This document shows positions 24,021-33,083 of a DNA stretch of 64,000 bases, piece after piece. The position numbers and the translations under genes were made by a program. The notes beneath the pieces were generated by a model that had not been told where the DNA came from, ran no database searches, and saw only the letters and a program-made list of their open reading frames with translations. The stretch comes from Halorubrum ruber. Lineage in GTDB: Archaea > Halobacteriota > Halobacteria > Halobacteriales > Haloferacaceae. Every line of letters starts with the position of its first letter. Positions within the stretch are counted from its first letter, which is position 1. The stretch spans positions 2,775,218-2,839,217 of the forward strand of contig NZ_CP073695.1 in the NCBI RefSeq assembly GCF_018228765.1, written 5' to 3'.

Positions 24021-26618
24021 TCAGTCGGCCTTGGCCTGCCAGTCGCGGACGGTGTCGGCGCCGACGCCGTCGACGTCGCTCGCGAGGTCGTCCGGGTCGG
24101 CTGACTTGAGCTCGTCAACGCCGTCGACGCCCGCGTCCTTCAGCTTCGCGGCGGTCTTCTCGCCGATCCCCTCGACCGCCTGGAGCTCCGACCCCTCCTG
24201 CCGGGCCGTGAACTCGCGGTAGTTACAGATCGGACAGCCCAGCTCCCACGGCTCGTCGCCGGAGTGGACACGGAGGTGCGGGAGGTCGTGTTCCTCGCAG
24301 GTCTCGTCGGTGATCTCGATCTCGCCGCGCCGGGGGAGCGGCAGCGAGTAGTCGCAGTCGGGGTAGCGCGTACAGCCGACGAGCCGGGAGCCGGAGCGGA
24401 GGCGCTTGATGGCCAGGTCCCCTCCGTGCTCCTCCCCGCACTCGGGGCACACGCCGATCACCTCGTCCTCCTGCTCGTCGGCCTCGTCCGCCTTACACTG
24501 CGGGCAGCCGTGGACGAACGTCTTCCGGCCGGCGAGCATCTTCACGTGCCGGAGGTCGTGCTCCTCGCAGGTCTCGTCGAGGATGAGCGGCTTCCCGGTC
24601 GAGGGGAGCGGCAGGGTGTACTCGCAGTCGGGGTAGCCGTCGCAGCCGACGAAGTACGACCCCTGTCGCGACTTCCGGACGAGGAGGTCCGCGCCGCACT
24701 CCGGGCACGGACCGAGCGTCTTGTCCGCCTTCAGCGAGTTCTGGAGGTGGTCGCCGACCGCCTCGCGCGACTCGGTGAGGTCGTCGAACACGCGCGAGAG
24801 CAGCTCGCGGGATGCCTCGGTCACCTCGTCGTACTCCTTCTCGCCGGCCGCGATGGCCGCCATGTCTTCTTCGAGCTGGGCGGTCATCTCCTCGCTGACG
24901 ATCCGGTCGGCGAACTCCTCGGCGGCCTCCACGACCGCCTCCGCGAGCCGCGTCGGTCGAGGCGGGTCGCTCTCGACGTAGTTGCGGTCGTACAGCTTCT
25001 CGATGGTCCGGTGGCGGGTCGCCTTCGTCCCCAGCTGGCGCTTCTCCATCTCCTCGATGAGCCGGGACTGGCCATAGCGGCGGGGCGGCTGGGTCTCCTT
25101 GCCCTCCGTGGCCCGGTCCGACAGCGACAGCGTCTCGCCGACCTCCACGTCCGGGACGATCCGCTCGTCGCTGGAGCGGTACGGGTAGACGTCGTGGTAG
25201 CCGGCCTCCAAGAGCCGCTTCCCGTTGGCCTTCAGCCGCAGGCCGCCGTCCGCGACGAGGTCGGCCGGCTTCGCCGCGTCGTCCGGATTTCGGAGGGCTG
25301 CGAGCCCGTCGGCACCCTCGGCGATCGGCGTCGCCTCGCCGTTCGCGAGCGCCACGACGCGGAGGCGCTCCCACGTCGCGGGGTCGGCGCAGGTCGCGAG
25401 GAACCGGCGGACGATCAGCTCGTACACCTCCCACTCGTCGTCGGAGAGGTCCGAGGCCGAGGGGAGCTCCCCCGTGGGGTGGATCGGGGGGTGGTCGGTC
25501 GTCTCCTCGTCGCCCTCGGTCGGCTCGATCTCCTCGTCGCCGTCGAGCAGGCTCGCGGCGTCTTTCCCGAACGTCGAGGCCGCCGAGAGCTCCTCGATCA
25601 GCTCCTCGGGCTCCAGATCCTCGGGATACACCGTGTTGTCCGTCCGCGGGTAGGTGACGTAGCCGGCGGTGTAGAGGTCCTCCGCGAGCGACATGGCGCG
25701 CTGCGCGGAGTAGCCGAGCGAGCCGGCCGCGCGGATGAACGCGGTGGTGTTGAACGGCGTCGGCGGGTCGTCGGTCTGCGTCCGGCGCGTGACGTCGTCG
25801 ACGGTCGCCTCGTCGGCGGCGGCGAGCGCCTCGGTGAGCACCTCCGCGACATCGCCGTCCCAGACGCGCTCGCGCTCGTTGCCCTCGTCGTTGAGATAGA
25901 AGTAGCGCGCCTCGAAGGGGTCGCCGCCGGCCTTCGCTAACTCGCCCGTCAGCTCCCAGTAGGACTCGGGGTCGAACGCCTGGATCTCGCGCTCGCGGTC
26001 GACGATCAGCTTGAGCGTCGGGCCCTGGACCCGGCCGACGGAGATGAAGTCGTCGCCCATCTGTCGGGCCGAGAGGGAGAGGAACCGGGTCAAGGCGGCG
26101 CCCCACGTGAGGTCGATCGTCTGTCGGGCCTCCCCCGCGGCCGCCAGCTCGAAGTCGAGGTCGTCGGGGTTCGCGAACGCCTCCTGCACCTCGTTTTCGG
26201 TGATCGAGGAGAAGCGCACGCGGTCGACGGGCACGTCCTCGTTCACCTCGCGCACCAGCTCGTACGCCTCCTTGCCGATCAGTTCGCCCTCGCGGTCGTA
26301 GTCGGTCGCGATGACGACGCGGGAGGCGTTGCGCGCGAGCCGGCGCAGCGCGGCGACGATCCCCTCCTGCGTCGGCGTCTTCGTGACCGGCGCGTCGATC
26401 AGCTCGACCGGCTCGACGTCGCGCCAGTCGTTGTACTCGGCGGGGAAGTCGACGCTGACGACGTGGCCGGAGAGCCCGATGCACCGCTTGCCGCCCCACT
26501 CGTAGACGTTGACGTCGTTCATCCGCTCCGCGGTCGCGGACTCGCCGCTCAGGATGTCGGCGATGCGCCGCGCAGCGTTGTCCTTCTCCGTGATTATCAG
26601 CTCGGGCCCGCGACTCAT
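24021..26618 (-). CDS. topA: DNA topoisomerase I (type IA)
   Basis: An 865-residue type IA topoisomerase relaxing negative supercoils. The Toprim domain begins ELIITEKDNAARRIADIL; the catalytic tyrosine is Tyr323 in VTYPRTDN. Two or three C-terminal zinc ribbons follow (CPECGADLLV, CPQCKADEADEQEDEVIGVC), and the last 55 residues form a helix-hairpin-helix domain (VEGIGEKTAAKLKDAGVDGV) used for DNA contact. Length fits the haloarchaeal enzyme. It is monocistronic. Confidence 0.95.
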   Translation of the reverse strand: MSRGPELIITEKDNAARRIADILSGESATAERMNDVNVYEWGGKRCIGLSGHVVSVDFPAEYNDWRDVEPVELIDAPVTKTPTQEGIVAALRRLARNASRVVIATDYDREGELIGKEAYELVREVNEDVPVDRVRFSSITENEVQEAFANPDDLDFELAAAGEARQTIDLTWGAALTRFLSLSARQMGDDFISVGRVQGPTLKLIVDREREIQAFDPESYWELTGELAKAGGDPFEARYFYLNDEGNERERVWDGDVAEVLTEALAAADEATVDDVTRRTQTDDPPTPFNTTAFIRAAGSLGYSAQRAMSLAEDLYTAGYVTYPRTDNTVYPEDLEPEELIEELSAASTFGKDAASLLDGDEEIEPTEGDEETTDHPPIHPTGELPSASDLSDDEWEVYELIVRRFLATCADPATWERLRVVALANGEATPIAEGADGLAALRNPDDAAKPADLVADGGLRLKANGKRLLEAGYHDVYPYRSSDERIVPDVEVGETLSLSDRATEGKETQPPRRYGQSRLIEEMEKRQLGTKATRHRTIEKLYDRNYVESDPPRPTRLAEAVVEAAEEFADRIVSEEMTAQLEEDMAAIAAGEKEYDEVTEASRELLSRVFDDLTESREAVGDHLQNSLKADKTLGPCPECGADLLVRKSRQGSYFVGCDGYPDCEYTLPLPSTGKPLILDETCEEHDLRHVKMLAGRKTFVHGCPQCKADEADEQEDEVIGVCPECGEEHGGDLAIKRLRSGSRLVGCTRYPDCDYSLPLPRRGEIEITDETCEEHDLPHLRVHSGDEPWELGCPICNYREFTARQEGSELQAVEGIGEKTAAKLKDAGVDGVDELKSADPDDLASDVDGVGADTVRDWQAKAD

Positions 26619-26720
26619 TGCGCCGAGATACGCCGCTCCCGGGTCTAAAGCTTTCGCGACGCGAGATTGCGGGCAGGCTCGGAGACGGACGGCCTCAGAA
26701 AACGAATCGGAGCGCGACCG

Positions 26721-26888
26721 TCACCGGGCCGCGTCGTCGGACTCGGCGAGGAACTCCGCGTCGGTGGCCTCCCGGTACGGTTCCGGCGGTTCGTCGTCCG
26801 CGTCGAGTTCGCGCCGTGCGAGGTGGTTCTCGAGTTGGCGGCGCTTGTTCCTCCCTTTCCGCTCGCGGCCCGATTTCGTGTCTGGCAT
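26721..26888 (-). CDS. small charged haloarchaeal protein
   Basis: A 55-residue protein starting MPDTKSGRERKGRNKRRQLE, with a strongly basic N-terminal half and a strongly acidic C-terminal half (ELDADDEPPEPYREATDAEF). Small proteins of this layout recur next to topA in Halobacteria as far as I recall. The basic half could contact nucleic acid. The ATG at 26888 is chosen because upstream codons read like random high-GC sequence. No function is known. Confidence 0.65.
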   Translation of the reverse strand: MPDTKSGRERKGRNKRRQLENHLARRELDADDEPPEPYREATDAEFLAESDDAAR

Positions 26889-27037
26889 CGTCACCCGTGA
26901 CAACACTTCCCACACATATGAATCTTGTGTCGGTATGCGGACGTATCCGCGAGCGGCGGGAGGGGACGCCGTCGAAGCAGCGCAGCCCGGCGACAACAGC
27001 TGAATATTTAAATATCGACAGCCGGCAGCGACGATTA

Positions 27038-27342
27038 CTTATAAATAGACAAGGCGGTGGCGCGTGCCTCCGAGCGCCCAACGGGCGCGAGGAGCACGCG
27101 CGAGGGAGTCAGTCGCCGGAGCGAAGCGGAGGCGACTGACGAGGCTGGGGAGGCGTGAGGCTGCGGTGCTGTGCGGTGCGGGGTGGGACTCAAAGGGGCA
27201 GCCGTGAGGAGTTCGGAGGCGACGCAAGCACCGCAGCGAAGGAGCGGAGCGACTGAGCGAGGAGCACAGCGAGCGTCCGAACTCCTCACGGCTGGGGCTT
27301 TGGCGGTGTTCGCCGCCGATCCGTAGTCAACTGTTTATAAAT
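27038..27342 (+). repeat. dispersed structured element, copy C
   Basis: Lies in the gap between the small charged protein gene and tRNA-Ser. TATA-like box CTTATAAAT at 27038-27046. Hairpin 1: 27060-27066 with 27095-27101, inner 27074-27079 with 27083-27088. Hairpin 2: 27108-27116 with 27132-27140, 9 perfect pairs, constant loop CGGAGCGAAGCGGAG at 27117-27131. Invariant block GGGACTCAAAGGGGCAG at 27185-27201. Helix 3: 27199-27217 with 27276-27294, 19 perfect pairs with a sequence unlike copies A, D and E. Single tail ending in a TTTATAAAT box at 27334-27342. Another TTATAAAT box stands free at 27369-27376. Confidence 0.8.
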
Positions 27343-27451
27343 AATCACCAGCGACGTCACTCGGTCTCTTATAAATAGGCAGTTAGACAGGAGCGTCGAC
27401 GCCGAACTCGCTCGTCGCCGTCGCTCCTCGCTCGTTGTTGCGACAGCGAAG

Positions 27452-27533
27452 CGCCAGGAGAGGGATTTGAACCCCCGATCCCGGATGGGAACACGCTTTC
27501 CAGGCGTGCGCCTTACCACTCGGCCATCCTGGC
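27452..27533 (-). tRNA. tRNA-Ser (GGA)
   Basis: An 82-nt class II tRNA. Acceptor GCCAGGA/TCCTGGC with G73 (the Ser discriminator), anticodon stem ACGCC/GGCGT-type with loop CTGGAAA and anticodon GGA, a long variable arm with a GTTCCCATCCGGGATC-like hairpin, and T arm GGGGG-TTCAAAT-CCCTC. No intron, CCA not encoded. Confidence 0.94.
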
Positions 27534-27560
27534 TCACGCGGAGATAATCCGGTGCGACTG

Positions 27561-27854
27561 TTAAGTCCTTCTTTTCGCACGCACCCGGGCCTCGGCGAGG
27601 TACGTAAGACCGGCCGACGCGACCGCCACCGCGACCGCGACGAGCGCCAACCCGCCGAACCCGACCGGCAGCGATCCGGGACCGAGGAGCCGGTATCCCT
27701 GCGCGAGCACGAGGAAGGCGAACCCGCCGACGATACCCCACAGCGCCGCGGAGCGCGCTCGGGCGCGCGGGGTGGCCGCCGCGCCGGGCGCGGGGACGGA
27801 CCCGTCGGTCGCGGCGTCCGACTCGCTCTCCGACCTCTCCTCGCCGTCGACCAT
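27561..27854 (-). CDS. small two-helix membrane protein
   Basis: A 97-residue protein with an acidic N-terminal 30 residues, two hydrophobic segments (AALWGIVGGFAFLVLAQGY and GGLALVAVAVAVASAGLTYL) and a basic end (EARVRAKRRT), giving a membrane hairpin. Its ATG directly abuts the ridA stop, so it is the second gene of that operon. I recognise no family; the link with RidA is only positional. Confidence 0.65.
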   Translation of the reverse strand: MVDGEERSESESDAATDGSVPAPGAAATPRARARSAALWGIVGGFAFLVLAQGYRLLGPGSLPVGFGGLALVAVAVAVASAGLTYLAEARVRAKRRT

Positions 27855-28235
27855 CTACTCGACGACGGCGACCGCCTCGATCTCGACGCCGGCGCCCTTC
27901 GGGAGCGCGCCCGCCTGAACCGCGGAGCGGGCCGGCGGCGACTCGTCGAAGTAGTCGGCGTACGTCTCGTTCATCTCGTCGAAGTCGTCGATGTCGGCCA
28001 TGAACACCGTCGTCTTGAGCACGTCCTCGGGCCCGGCACCCGCCTCCGCTAACACCGCGAGGAGGTTGTCGAGCGCCTGCTCCGTCTGGACCGCGATCGG
28101 CGCGTCGTCAAGCAGGTCGCCCTCGGGCGTCAGCGGGATCTGCCCGGCCGTGAACACGAGGTCCCCGTCGGTCGTCGCCTGGCTGTACGCGCCCACCGCC
28201 GCCGGCGCGTCGTCGGTGTGAATGGTCTCCTTCAT
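27855..28235 (-). CDS. ridA: RidA/YjgF-type enamine deaminase
   Basis: A 126-residue RidA family protein that hydrolyses reactive enamine/imine intermediates such as 2-aminoacrylate released by PLP enzymes including threonine dehydratase. Family marks: GAYSQATTDGDLVFTAGQIP, then DVLKTTVFMADIDDFDEMN and PPARSAVQAGALPKGAGVEIE, with the conserved Arg of the PPARS segment that binds the substrate carboxylate. The ATG at 28235 gives the family length; the longer frame is rejected. An ilvA gene lies 15 kb away in the window. Confidence 0.93.
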   Translation of the reverse strand: MKETIHTDDAPAAVGAYSQATTDGDLVFTAGQIPLTPEGDLLDDAPIAVQTEQALDNLLAVLAEAGAGPEDVLKTTVFMADIDDFDEMNETYADYFDESPPARSAVQAGALPKGAGVEIEAVAVVE

Positions 28236-28391
28236 GCGGGTGCGCCTTCGACCGGCGGCCTCAAGAGTACTCTGGAGCGGCACGCCCGACCCCGGCCGAG
28301 GAGACCCCTGGACTCGGCGGAACGAGATCGCCGAACTGGCCGACCTGTCCCACCGCCAGACACAAAACGCTGGGATGGTAACATTACGCAC

Positions 28392-28799
28392 ATGACGGGT
28401 GATCAGCTCCTCCCGCTCGCCGCGATCTTCGCCGGCGTGGCCGCGCTCAACCTCGCGGTGACGTGGTTCCTCGTCCGGCGGAACCGCGACCCTGCGGAGC
28501 TGTTCGGCTCGGTCGCGACCCGGTCGTCGGACGGCGACGGTGAGGGCGTTGGGCCGACGCTCGCGCTCGACGGCGACTCGGACGCCGATCCGACGGTCGA
28601 GGCGGGCGAGACGAGCGACGGCGGCAGTGGAGACGGTCCCCCGCCGCTCGACGCCGACGGGGAGACGGTCGTCTGCCGGCACTGCGGCGCGGAGAACCGG
28701 GCGGGATATCAGTACTGCCGGTGGTGTATCCGGTCGGGGTTCGTCGACGAGGACGCGGGCGTCACCGCGGGGAGCGCGATGGCCGACCGGTCGCTGTGA
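28392..28799 (+). CDS. membrane-anchored zinc-ribbon protein
   Basis: A 135-residue protein with one N-terminal membrane helix (LLPLAAIFAGVAALNLAVTW), a long acidic Gly/Asp/Ser linker, and a C-terminal zinc ribbon: VVCRHCGAEN and YQYCRWC supply two C-x2-C pairs. The helix orientation and the ribbon suggest a cytoplasmic zinc finger tethered to the membrane. An AT-bearing stretch (acattacgcac) precedes the ATG. Function is unknown. Confidence 0.75.
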   Translation: MTGDQLLPLAAIFAGVAALNLAVTWFLVRRNRDPAELFGSVATRSSDGDGEGVGPTLALDGDSDADPTVEAGETSDGGSGDGPPPLDADGETVVCRHCGAENRAGYQYCRWCIRSGFVDEDAGVTAGSAMADRSL

Positions 28800-28839
28800 G
28801 CGTTCGCGGCGGGTCGGCGAGGACGCCAGCCCGACCGAA

Positions 28840-29652
28840 TCAGGCCGCGTCGATCTGACAGCCGGCCGCGTAGTCGATACCCTCGATGGTGTCGATCCCG
28901 TCGTCGCCGCACACCGGGCAGTCCGGGTTGCGCGCGTACGGCACCGTCTCGAACGAGAGGTCCATCGCGTCGTAAAACAGCATCCGACCGACGAGCGGCT
29001 CGCCAACGTCCATGATCAGCTTCACCGCCTCCGTCGCCTGAAGACAGCCGACCGTCCCGGGGAGGACGCCGAGGACGCCCGTGCTGGCGCAGTCGGGCAC
29101 CGTTCCCGGCTCCGGCGGCTCCGGGAACAGGCAGCGGTAGCAGGGTCCGTCGGGCGACAGCGTCGTCACCTGCCCCTCGAACTTGTAGATGGCGCCGTGC
29201 GACACCGGCACGCCCTCGATCCGGGCGGCGTCGTTCACAACGTAGCGAGTGGCGAAGTTGTCGGAGCAGCCGACGACGACATCGTAGTCCGCGATCAGCT
29301 CGCGGGCGTTGCCCGCGTCGAGCCGCAGCTCGTGGCGCTCGACGTCGACGTCGGGGTTGAGGTCGGCGACGAACTCCGCGGCCGAGTCGACCTTCTTTCG
29401 CCCCACGTCGCCGTCGCCGTGGATCACCTGTCGCTGGAGGTTCGACCGCTCGACGACGTCGTCGTCGACGATCCCGATCGTCCCGACGCCCGCGGCCGCG
29501 AGGTACTGGATCGCCGGCGCGCCGAGCCCGCCCGCGCCGACGACGAGGACGCGGGCGTCGAGCAGCCGCTTTTGCCCCTCCGGGCCGACGTCGTCGAGGA
29601 TGACGTGCCGGGAGTAGCGGTCGAGTTGGGTTGCGTCGAGCGAGAGACTCAT
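28840..29652 (-). CDS. ubaA: E1-like ubiquitin/SAMP-activating enzyme (UbaA/MoeB type)
   Basis: A 270-residue ThiF/MoeB family enzyme that adenylates ubiquitin-like SAMPs for protein conjugation and for sulfur transfer to molybdopterin and thiolated tRNA. The nucleotide site is VVGAGGLGAPAIQYLAAAGV with the SNLQRQVIH loop. Two C-x2-C zinc pairs are CYRC and CPVC. The ATG sits about 28 nt downstream of a reverse-strand TTATATC box near 29675. In Haloferax volcanii the single E1 enzyme is UbaA; the name is carried over by family and organism group. Confidence 0.88.
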   Translation of the reverse strand: MSLSLDATQLDRYSRHVILDDVGPEGQKRLLDARVLVVGAGGLGAPAIQYLAAAGVGTIGIVDDDVVERSNLQRQVIHGDGDVGRKKVDSAAEFVADLNPDVDVERHELRLDAGNARELIADYDVVVGCSDNFATRYVVNDAARIEGVPVSHGAIYKFEGQVTTLSPDGPCYRCLFPEPPEPGTVPDCASTGVLGVLPGTVGCLQATEAVKLIMDVGEPLVGRMLFYDAMDLSFETVPYARNPDCPVCGDDGIDTIEGIDYAAGCQIDAA

Positions 29653-29768
29653 GTCCGCAATCAGTGCCGGCGCGGATATAATCGTGTTCCCGGGCTGCGG
29701 CAGGAACCGGCGACCCGCGAACGCCCCCGACGCGAACCACTGAAGGGGGCGAGCCCTGAAGTCGAGGC

Positions 29769-30902
29769 ATGTACTTCCCCGACGCGGACGAGTGGGAACG
29801 GCGCGACCCCGAGGCGGTCGGGCTCGACCCGGCGGCGGTCGAGGCCGCGGTCGACTACCACAAGCTGAACGGCACGCCGCGCGAGCAGATCAACTACGAC
29901 TTCGCGGACCACGAGACGTGGGACGAGGCGGAAGGCGATCACGGGCAACGGATCGGACCGCATCCGGCGCGCCGCGGCGGCCCCGCGGGGGTCGTGCTCA
30001 AGGACGGCTACCTCGTCGCGGAGTGGGGCGACACCCACCGCGCGGATCAGGCGTTCAGCGTCGCCAAGAGCTTCCTCTCGGTCGTCGCGGGCGTCGCGTG
30101 GGACCGCGGCGAGATCGATTCCGTCGACGACCCCGTCCGCGAGTACGTCGACGGCGGGTTCGAGGGCGACCACAACGGGGCGATCACGTGGCGGCACCTG
30201 CTCCAGCAGACCAGCGAGTGGGAGGGGACGCTGTTCGGCAAGCCCGACGCCGTCGACCGGAACCGAGCGGTCGGGAAGGACGGCGAGGCGCTCGACAAGT
30301 CGGAGACGCGGACGCTCCGCGAGCCCGGGACCTTCTGGGAGTACAACGACGTGCGGATCAACCGCCTCTCGCTCGCGCTGCTGCGGACGATCGGCCGGCC
30401 CCTTCCCCGCGTGCTCGCGGAGAACGTCACGGAGCCGATCGGCGCCACGGACACCTGGGAGTGGCACGGCTACTACAACTCGACGGTCGACGTGGACGGA
30501 ACGGCGATGAAGAGCGTCTCGGGCGGCGGCCACTGGGGCGGCGGGCTGTGGATCTCCGCCCGCGACCTCGCGCGCGTCGGCCTGCTGTACCTCAACGACG
30601 GGGCGTGGGACGGGAACCGACTGCTCTCGGAGGCGTGGGTCGACGCGTCGACCGAGCCGTGCGACGTCAACGAGGGGTACGGCTACCTGTGGTGGCTCAA
30701 CGAGAACCGGACGCTGTGGCCGAGCGCACCCGAGTCGGCGTACGCCGCGCTCGGCCACGGGCAGAACACCGTCTGGGTCGACCCCGAACACGACCTCGTC
30801 GTCGTGCTCCGCTGGCTCCGGTACGACGAGGACGCCGAGGAGACGGACGCGCGGACCGAGCAGGACCGGTTCTACGCGAAGCTGCTGGAAGGGCTCGACT
30901 AG
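29769..30902 (+). CDS. serine hydrolase, class C beta-lactamase fold
   Basis: A 377-residue serine hydrolase. The catalytic S-x-x-K is SVAK with Ser97 and Lys100 in QAFSVAKSFLSVV; the tyrosine motif is WEYNDVRIN; the third motif region is ALGHGQNTVWVDPEHDLVVVL. This fold covers esterases, D-aminopeptidases and beta-lactamases; in an archaeon without peptidoglycan an esterase or peptidase role is likelier. No signal peptide is seen, so it should be cytoplasmic. Substrate unknown. Confidence 0.85.
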   Translation: MYFPDADEWERRDPEAVGLDPAAVEAAVDYHKLNGTPREQINYDFADHETWDEAEGDHGQRIGPHPARRGGPAGVVLKDGYLVAEWGDTHRADQAFSVAKSFLSVVAGVAWDRGEIDSVDDPVREYVDGGFEGDHNGAITWRHLLQQTSEWEGTLFGKPDAVDRNRAVGKDGEALDKSETRTLREPGTFWEYNDVRINRLSLALLRTIGRPLPRVLAENVTEPIGATDTWEWHGYYNSTVDVDGTAMKSVSGGGHWGGGLWISARDLARVGLLYLNDGAWDGNRLLSEAWVDASTEPCDVNEGYGYLWWLNENRTLWPSAPESAYAALGHGQNTVWVDPEHDLVVVLRWLRYDEDAEETDARTEQDRFYAKLLEGLD

Positions 30903-30962
30903 CGCGCCGCCTCACCCGGACGGCGGCACCTCGTTGCGACGCCTTCTCACTTGGACGACGCC

Positions 30963-32366
30963 TCACTCCGTCGACGCCGCCACGGCGTCGGTCATCCAGC
31001 AGTCGTCCACGTCCCCGAGGGAGCTGTCCGACTCCCCGGTCCCGCCGCCGACCCGCACCAGCCGGAACTCGTACCGCCCGGTCACGCTGCCGTTCTCCCG
31101 GGTGACGACCTCGACAGAGGCGGCCCCGTCGGCGATCTCGGGAACCGAGTACTCGGCGGTGTCGTACGTAAGCATCGGCGCGTACAGCGGCGTCTCGAAC
31201 AGCTCGACGTACTCGCCGGTGGAGCCGACGAGCTCCTTGTTCCGCGGCGACGCGAACGCCCGCAGGGTCCGGATGCCGTCGTTGGTCTCGTTGTCGTTGT
31301 AACGGAGCGCGTTCATCTGGATCTGGACGACCTGAAGCGCGGACCGCTCGCAGGTGGGAGACAGCGCCGTGTTCCGTTCGGCCTCGCCGGTCGGATCGCC
31401 GTCCGCGACGGAGACGGTATTCCCGGTGTCGCCGTCCTCGGTCGACGCCTCGCTCCCGTCGTCGCTGCCGTTCGTCGACCCGGTCCCGTCCGAATCCGTC
31501 GCCGCCGGGTCGGTCGGTCCGCCGTCCCCGACGCCGGCGACGCCGCCGAGTCCACCGATTCCGGCGGTGCCGGCGGCGAATCCGGCCCCGGCCGCCGCGA
31601 CGAGGAGCGCGACGACGGCGACGGCCGCGAGGACGGTCCGGGGAGACCGCCGATCGCTCGGCGCGTCGGCGGTGGCGGCCTCGGTCGCCGTCGCCTCACC
31701 GCTCGGAGCGGACCCGGCGGCGGCGTCGCTCGGTCGGTCGAGAGTCCGCGAATCGCCGGCCGAGTCGCCTGCGGTCCGGTCGGTGGGTGAAGGAGCGGTA
31801 TCGGCGTCCGTCACGCCCGCCGCGACGGCGCCCGTCGCCGCGCCGTCTTCGGCCGCCGCTCCGTCGCCGCCCGACTCGTCGCCGTCAATATCGGTCTCAC
31901 CGTCGCCTTCGTCGTCCGCCGCGTCGCTCTCCGCGGTGCCGGCGTCAGAACCCGCCGCGTCGTACGCTTCGGATCGAACCGGGACGCCGAGGAGTCGGTC
32001 GGCGATGGCGTTCGCATCCGCCGGCGGGACGGCGTAGAGGAGACGTTCTCGGAGGTCCGCCGGCGTCACTCGGTCGGCGTCGAGTTCGGACCCGAGGCCG
32101 TCGAGCGAGTCGCTCGCGACGACGACCGCGTCGACGGGGAAATTAGGATCGTCCGAGACGTCGGGGACGCCTCGGTCCCCGGCGGCGACGGCGAGCAGTT
32201 CGGTCCGGCGGTTCCCCTCCGACACCGTGACGCGCGGGCCGTCGACCTCAACGCCGTCGGCGGTCGCCGCGTACGTCTCGGCGACGAGCGCCGCGAACGC
32301 GTCGCTGTCGAACGACTCGAGTTCTGTCGCGAACGCGTCGAGGGGGATGGGGCTGCTCGCGGTCAC
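30963..32366 (-). CDS. single-span protein with C-terminal DUF4864-like domain
   Basis: A 467-residue modular protein. Residues 1-130 form a compact domain with RRTELLAVAAGDRGVPDV and FPVDAVVVASDSLDG, of unknown type. Then about 105 residues of Asp/Ala/Ser-rich linker, one membrane helix (about 243-266), a second acidic linker, and a domain at about 335-467 (ALQVVQIQMNALRYND to VDDCWMTDAV) resembling DUF4864. The expected topology puts the C-terminal domain outside the cell. Function is unknown; it may couple an external sensor to an internal domain. Confidence 0.65.
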   Translation of the reverse strand: MTASSPIPLDAFATELESFDSDAFAALVAETYAATADGVEVDGPRVTVSEGNRRTELLAVAAGDRGVPDVSDDPNFPVDAVVVASDSLDGLGSELDADRVTPADLRERLLYAVPPADANAIADRLLGVPVRSEAYDAAGSDAGTAESDAADDEGDGETDIDGDESGGDGAAAEDGAATGAVAAGVTDADTAPSPTDRTAGDSAGDSRTLDRPSDAAAGSAPSGEATATEAATADAPSDRRSPRTVLAAVAVVALLVAAAGAGFAAGTAGIGGLGGVAGVGDGGPTDPAATDSDGTGSTNGSDDGSEASTEDGDTGNTVSVADGDPTGEAERNTALSPTCERSALQVVQIQMNALRYNDNETNDGIRTLRAFASPRNKELVGSTGEYVELFETPLYAPMLTYDTAEYSVPEIADGAASVEVVTRENGSVTGRYEFRLVRVGGGTGESDSSLGDVDDCWMTDAVAASTE

Positions 32367-32492
32367 TTGGCGATCGCCACGTACGGTTGGGAGTATGTGA
32401 CGCGGTCTCTTTGCTCTTGCGTCGAAGAGAAACGGCGCGGCGGCTCACCGGGAAAGCGGACCGCGAGTAAAACGTCGGAGCGGTCGAGGGCG

Positions 32493-33083
32493 TTACTTGC
32501 CCTGCCGGTCGTTACCGGTGACGCTCGGGCGCGTCTTCTCGGTGCCCTTGCCGCGCTTGCGCTGGCCGCGGCCCTTGGTGCCGGCCGAGGTGAGGCCGCG
32601 GTACGCGCGGCCCTTGTGGTCGTCCGAGCAGATCCAGTTCAGCTGGTCGTCGTTCTCGATCGCGGGGTGGGCGGGGTCCACGAGGATGACCTCGTGCCAC
32701 TTCTGGGAGCCGTCCTCACCGACCCAGTAGGAGTTGAGCACGCGCAGGTTGCGGTACTTCCGCGAGGCGCGCTCCTCGGCGATGCGCTGGATCGACTTGC
32801 GCCGCGAGACGCGGTTGACGCCCTGGCGCTTCGAGCGGCGGCCCGCCTTGAAGCGCTGCTTGCGCGAGCCGCCCTTCCGGACGCTCACGCGGGCGACGAT
32901 GACGCCCTGCTTGGCCTTGTAGCCCAGTTCGCGGGCCTTGTCAAGCCGGGTGGGGCGCTCGATGCGCTCGATGGCGCCTTGGTCGCGCCACTCCTGTTTG
33001 CGCTGCCACTGCAGCTCCGCTAGTTTCCCCTCCTTGGGGGACCGCCACGCCTCCTTGATGTGCGAGTAGAAACTTCGTGCCAT
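32493..33083 (-). CDS. rpl15e: 50S ribosomal protein L15e
   Basis: A 196-residue eukaryote/archaea-type L15e of the large subunit. It starts MARSFYSHIKEAWRSPKEGK, contains the basic RKGGSRKQRFKAGRRSKRQG segment and VLNSYWVGEDGSQKWHEVIL, and ends with a basic tail. Full family length. A TTAAGGGC stretch on the reverse strand near 33228-33238 could be its TATA box, implying a leader of more than 100 nt, unusual for a haloarchaeal gene. Confidence 0.97.
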   Translation of the reverse strand: MARSFYSHIKEAWRSPKEGKLAELQWQRKQEWRDQGAIERIERPTRLDKARELGYKAKQGVIVARVSVRKGGSRKQRFKAGRRSKRQGVNRVSRRKSIQRIAEERASRKYRNLRVLNSYWVGEDGSQKWHEVILVDPAHPAIENDDQLNWICSDDHKGRAYRGLTSAGTKGRGQRKRGKGTEKTRPSVTGNDRQGK

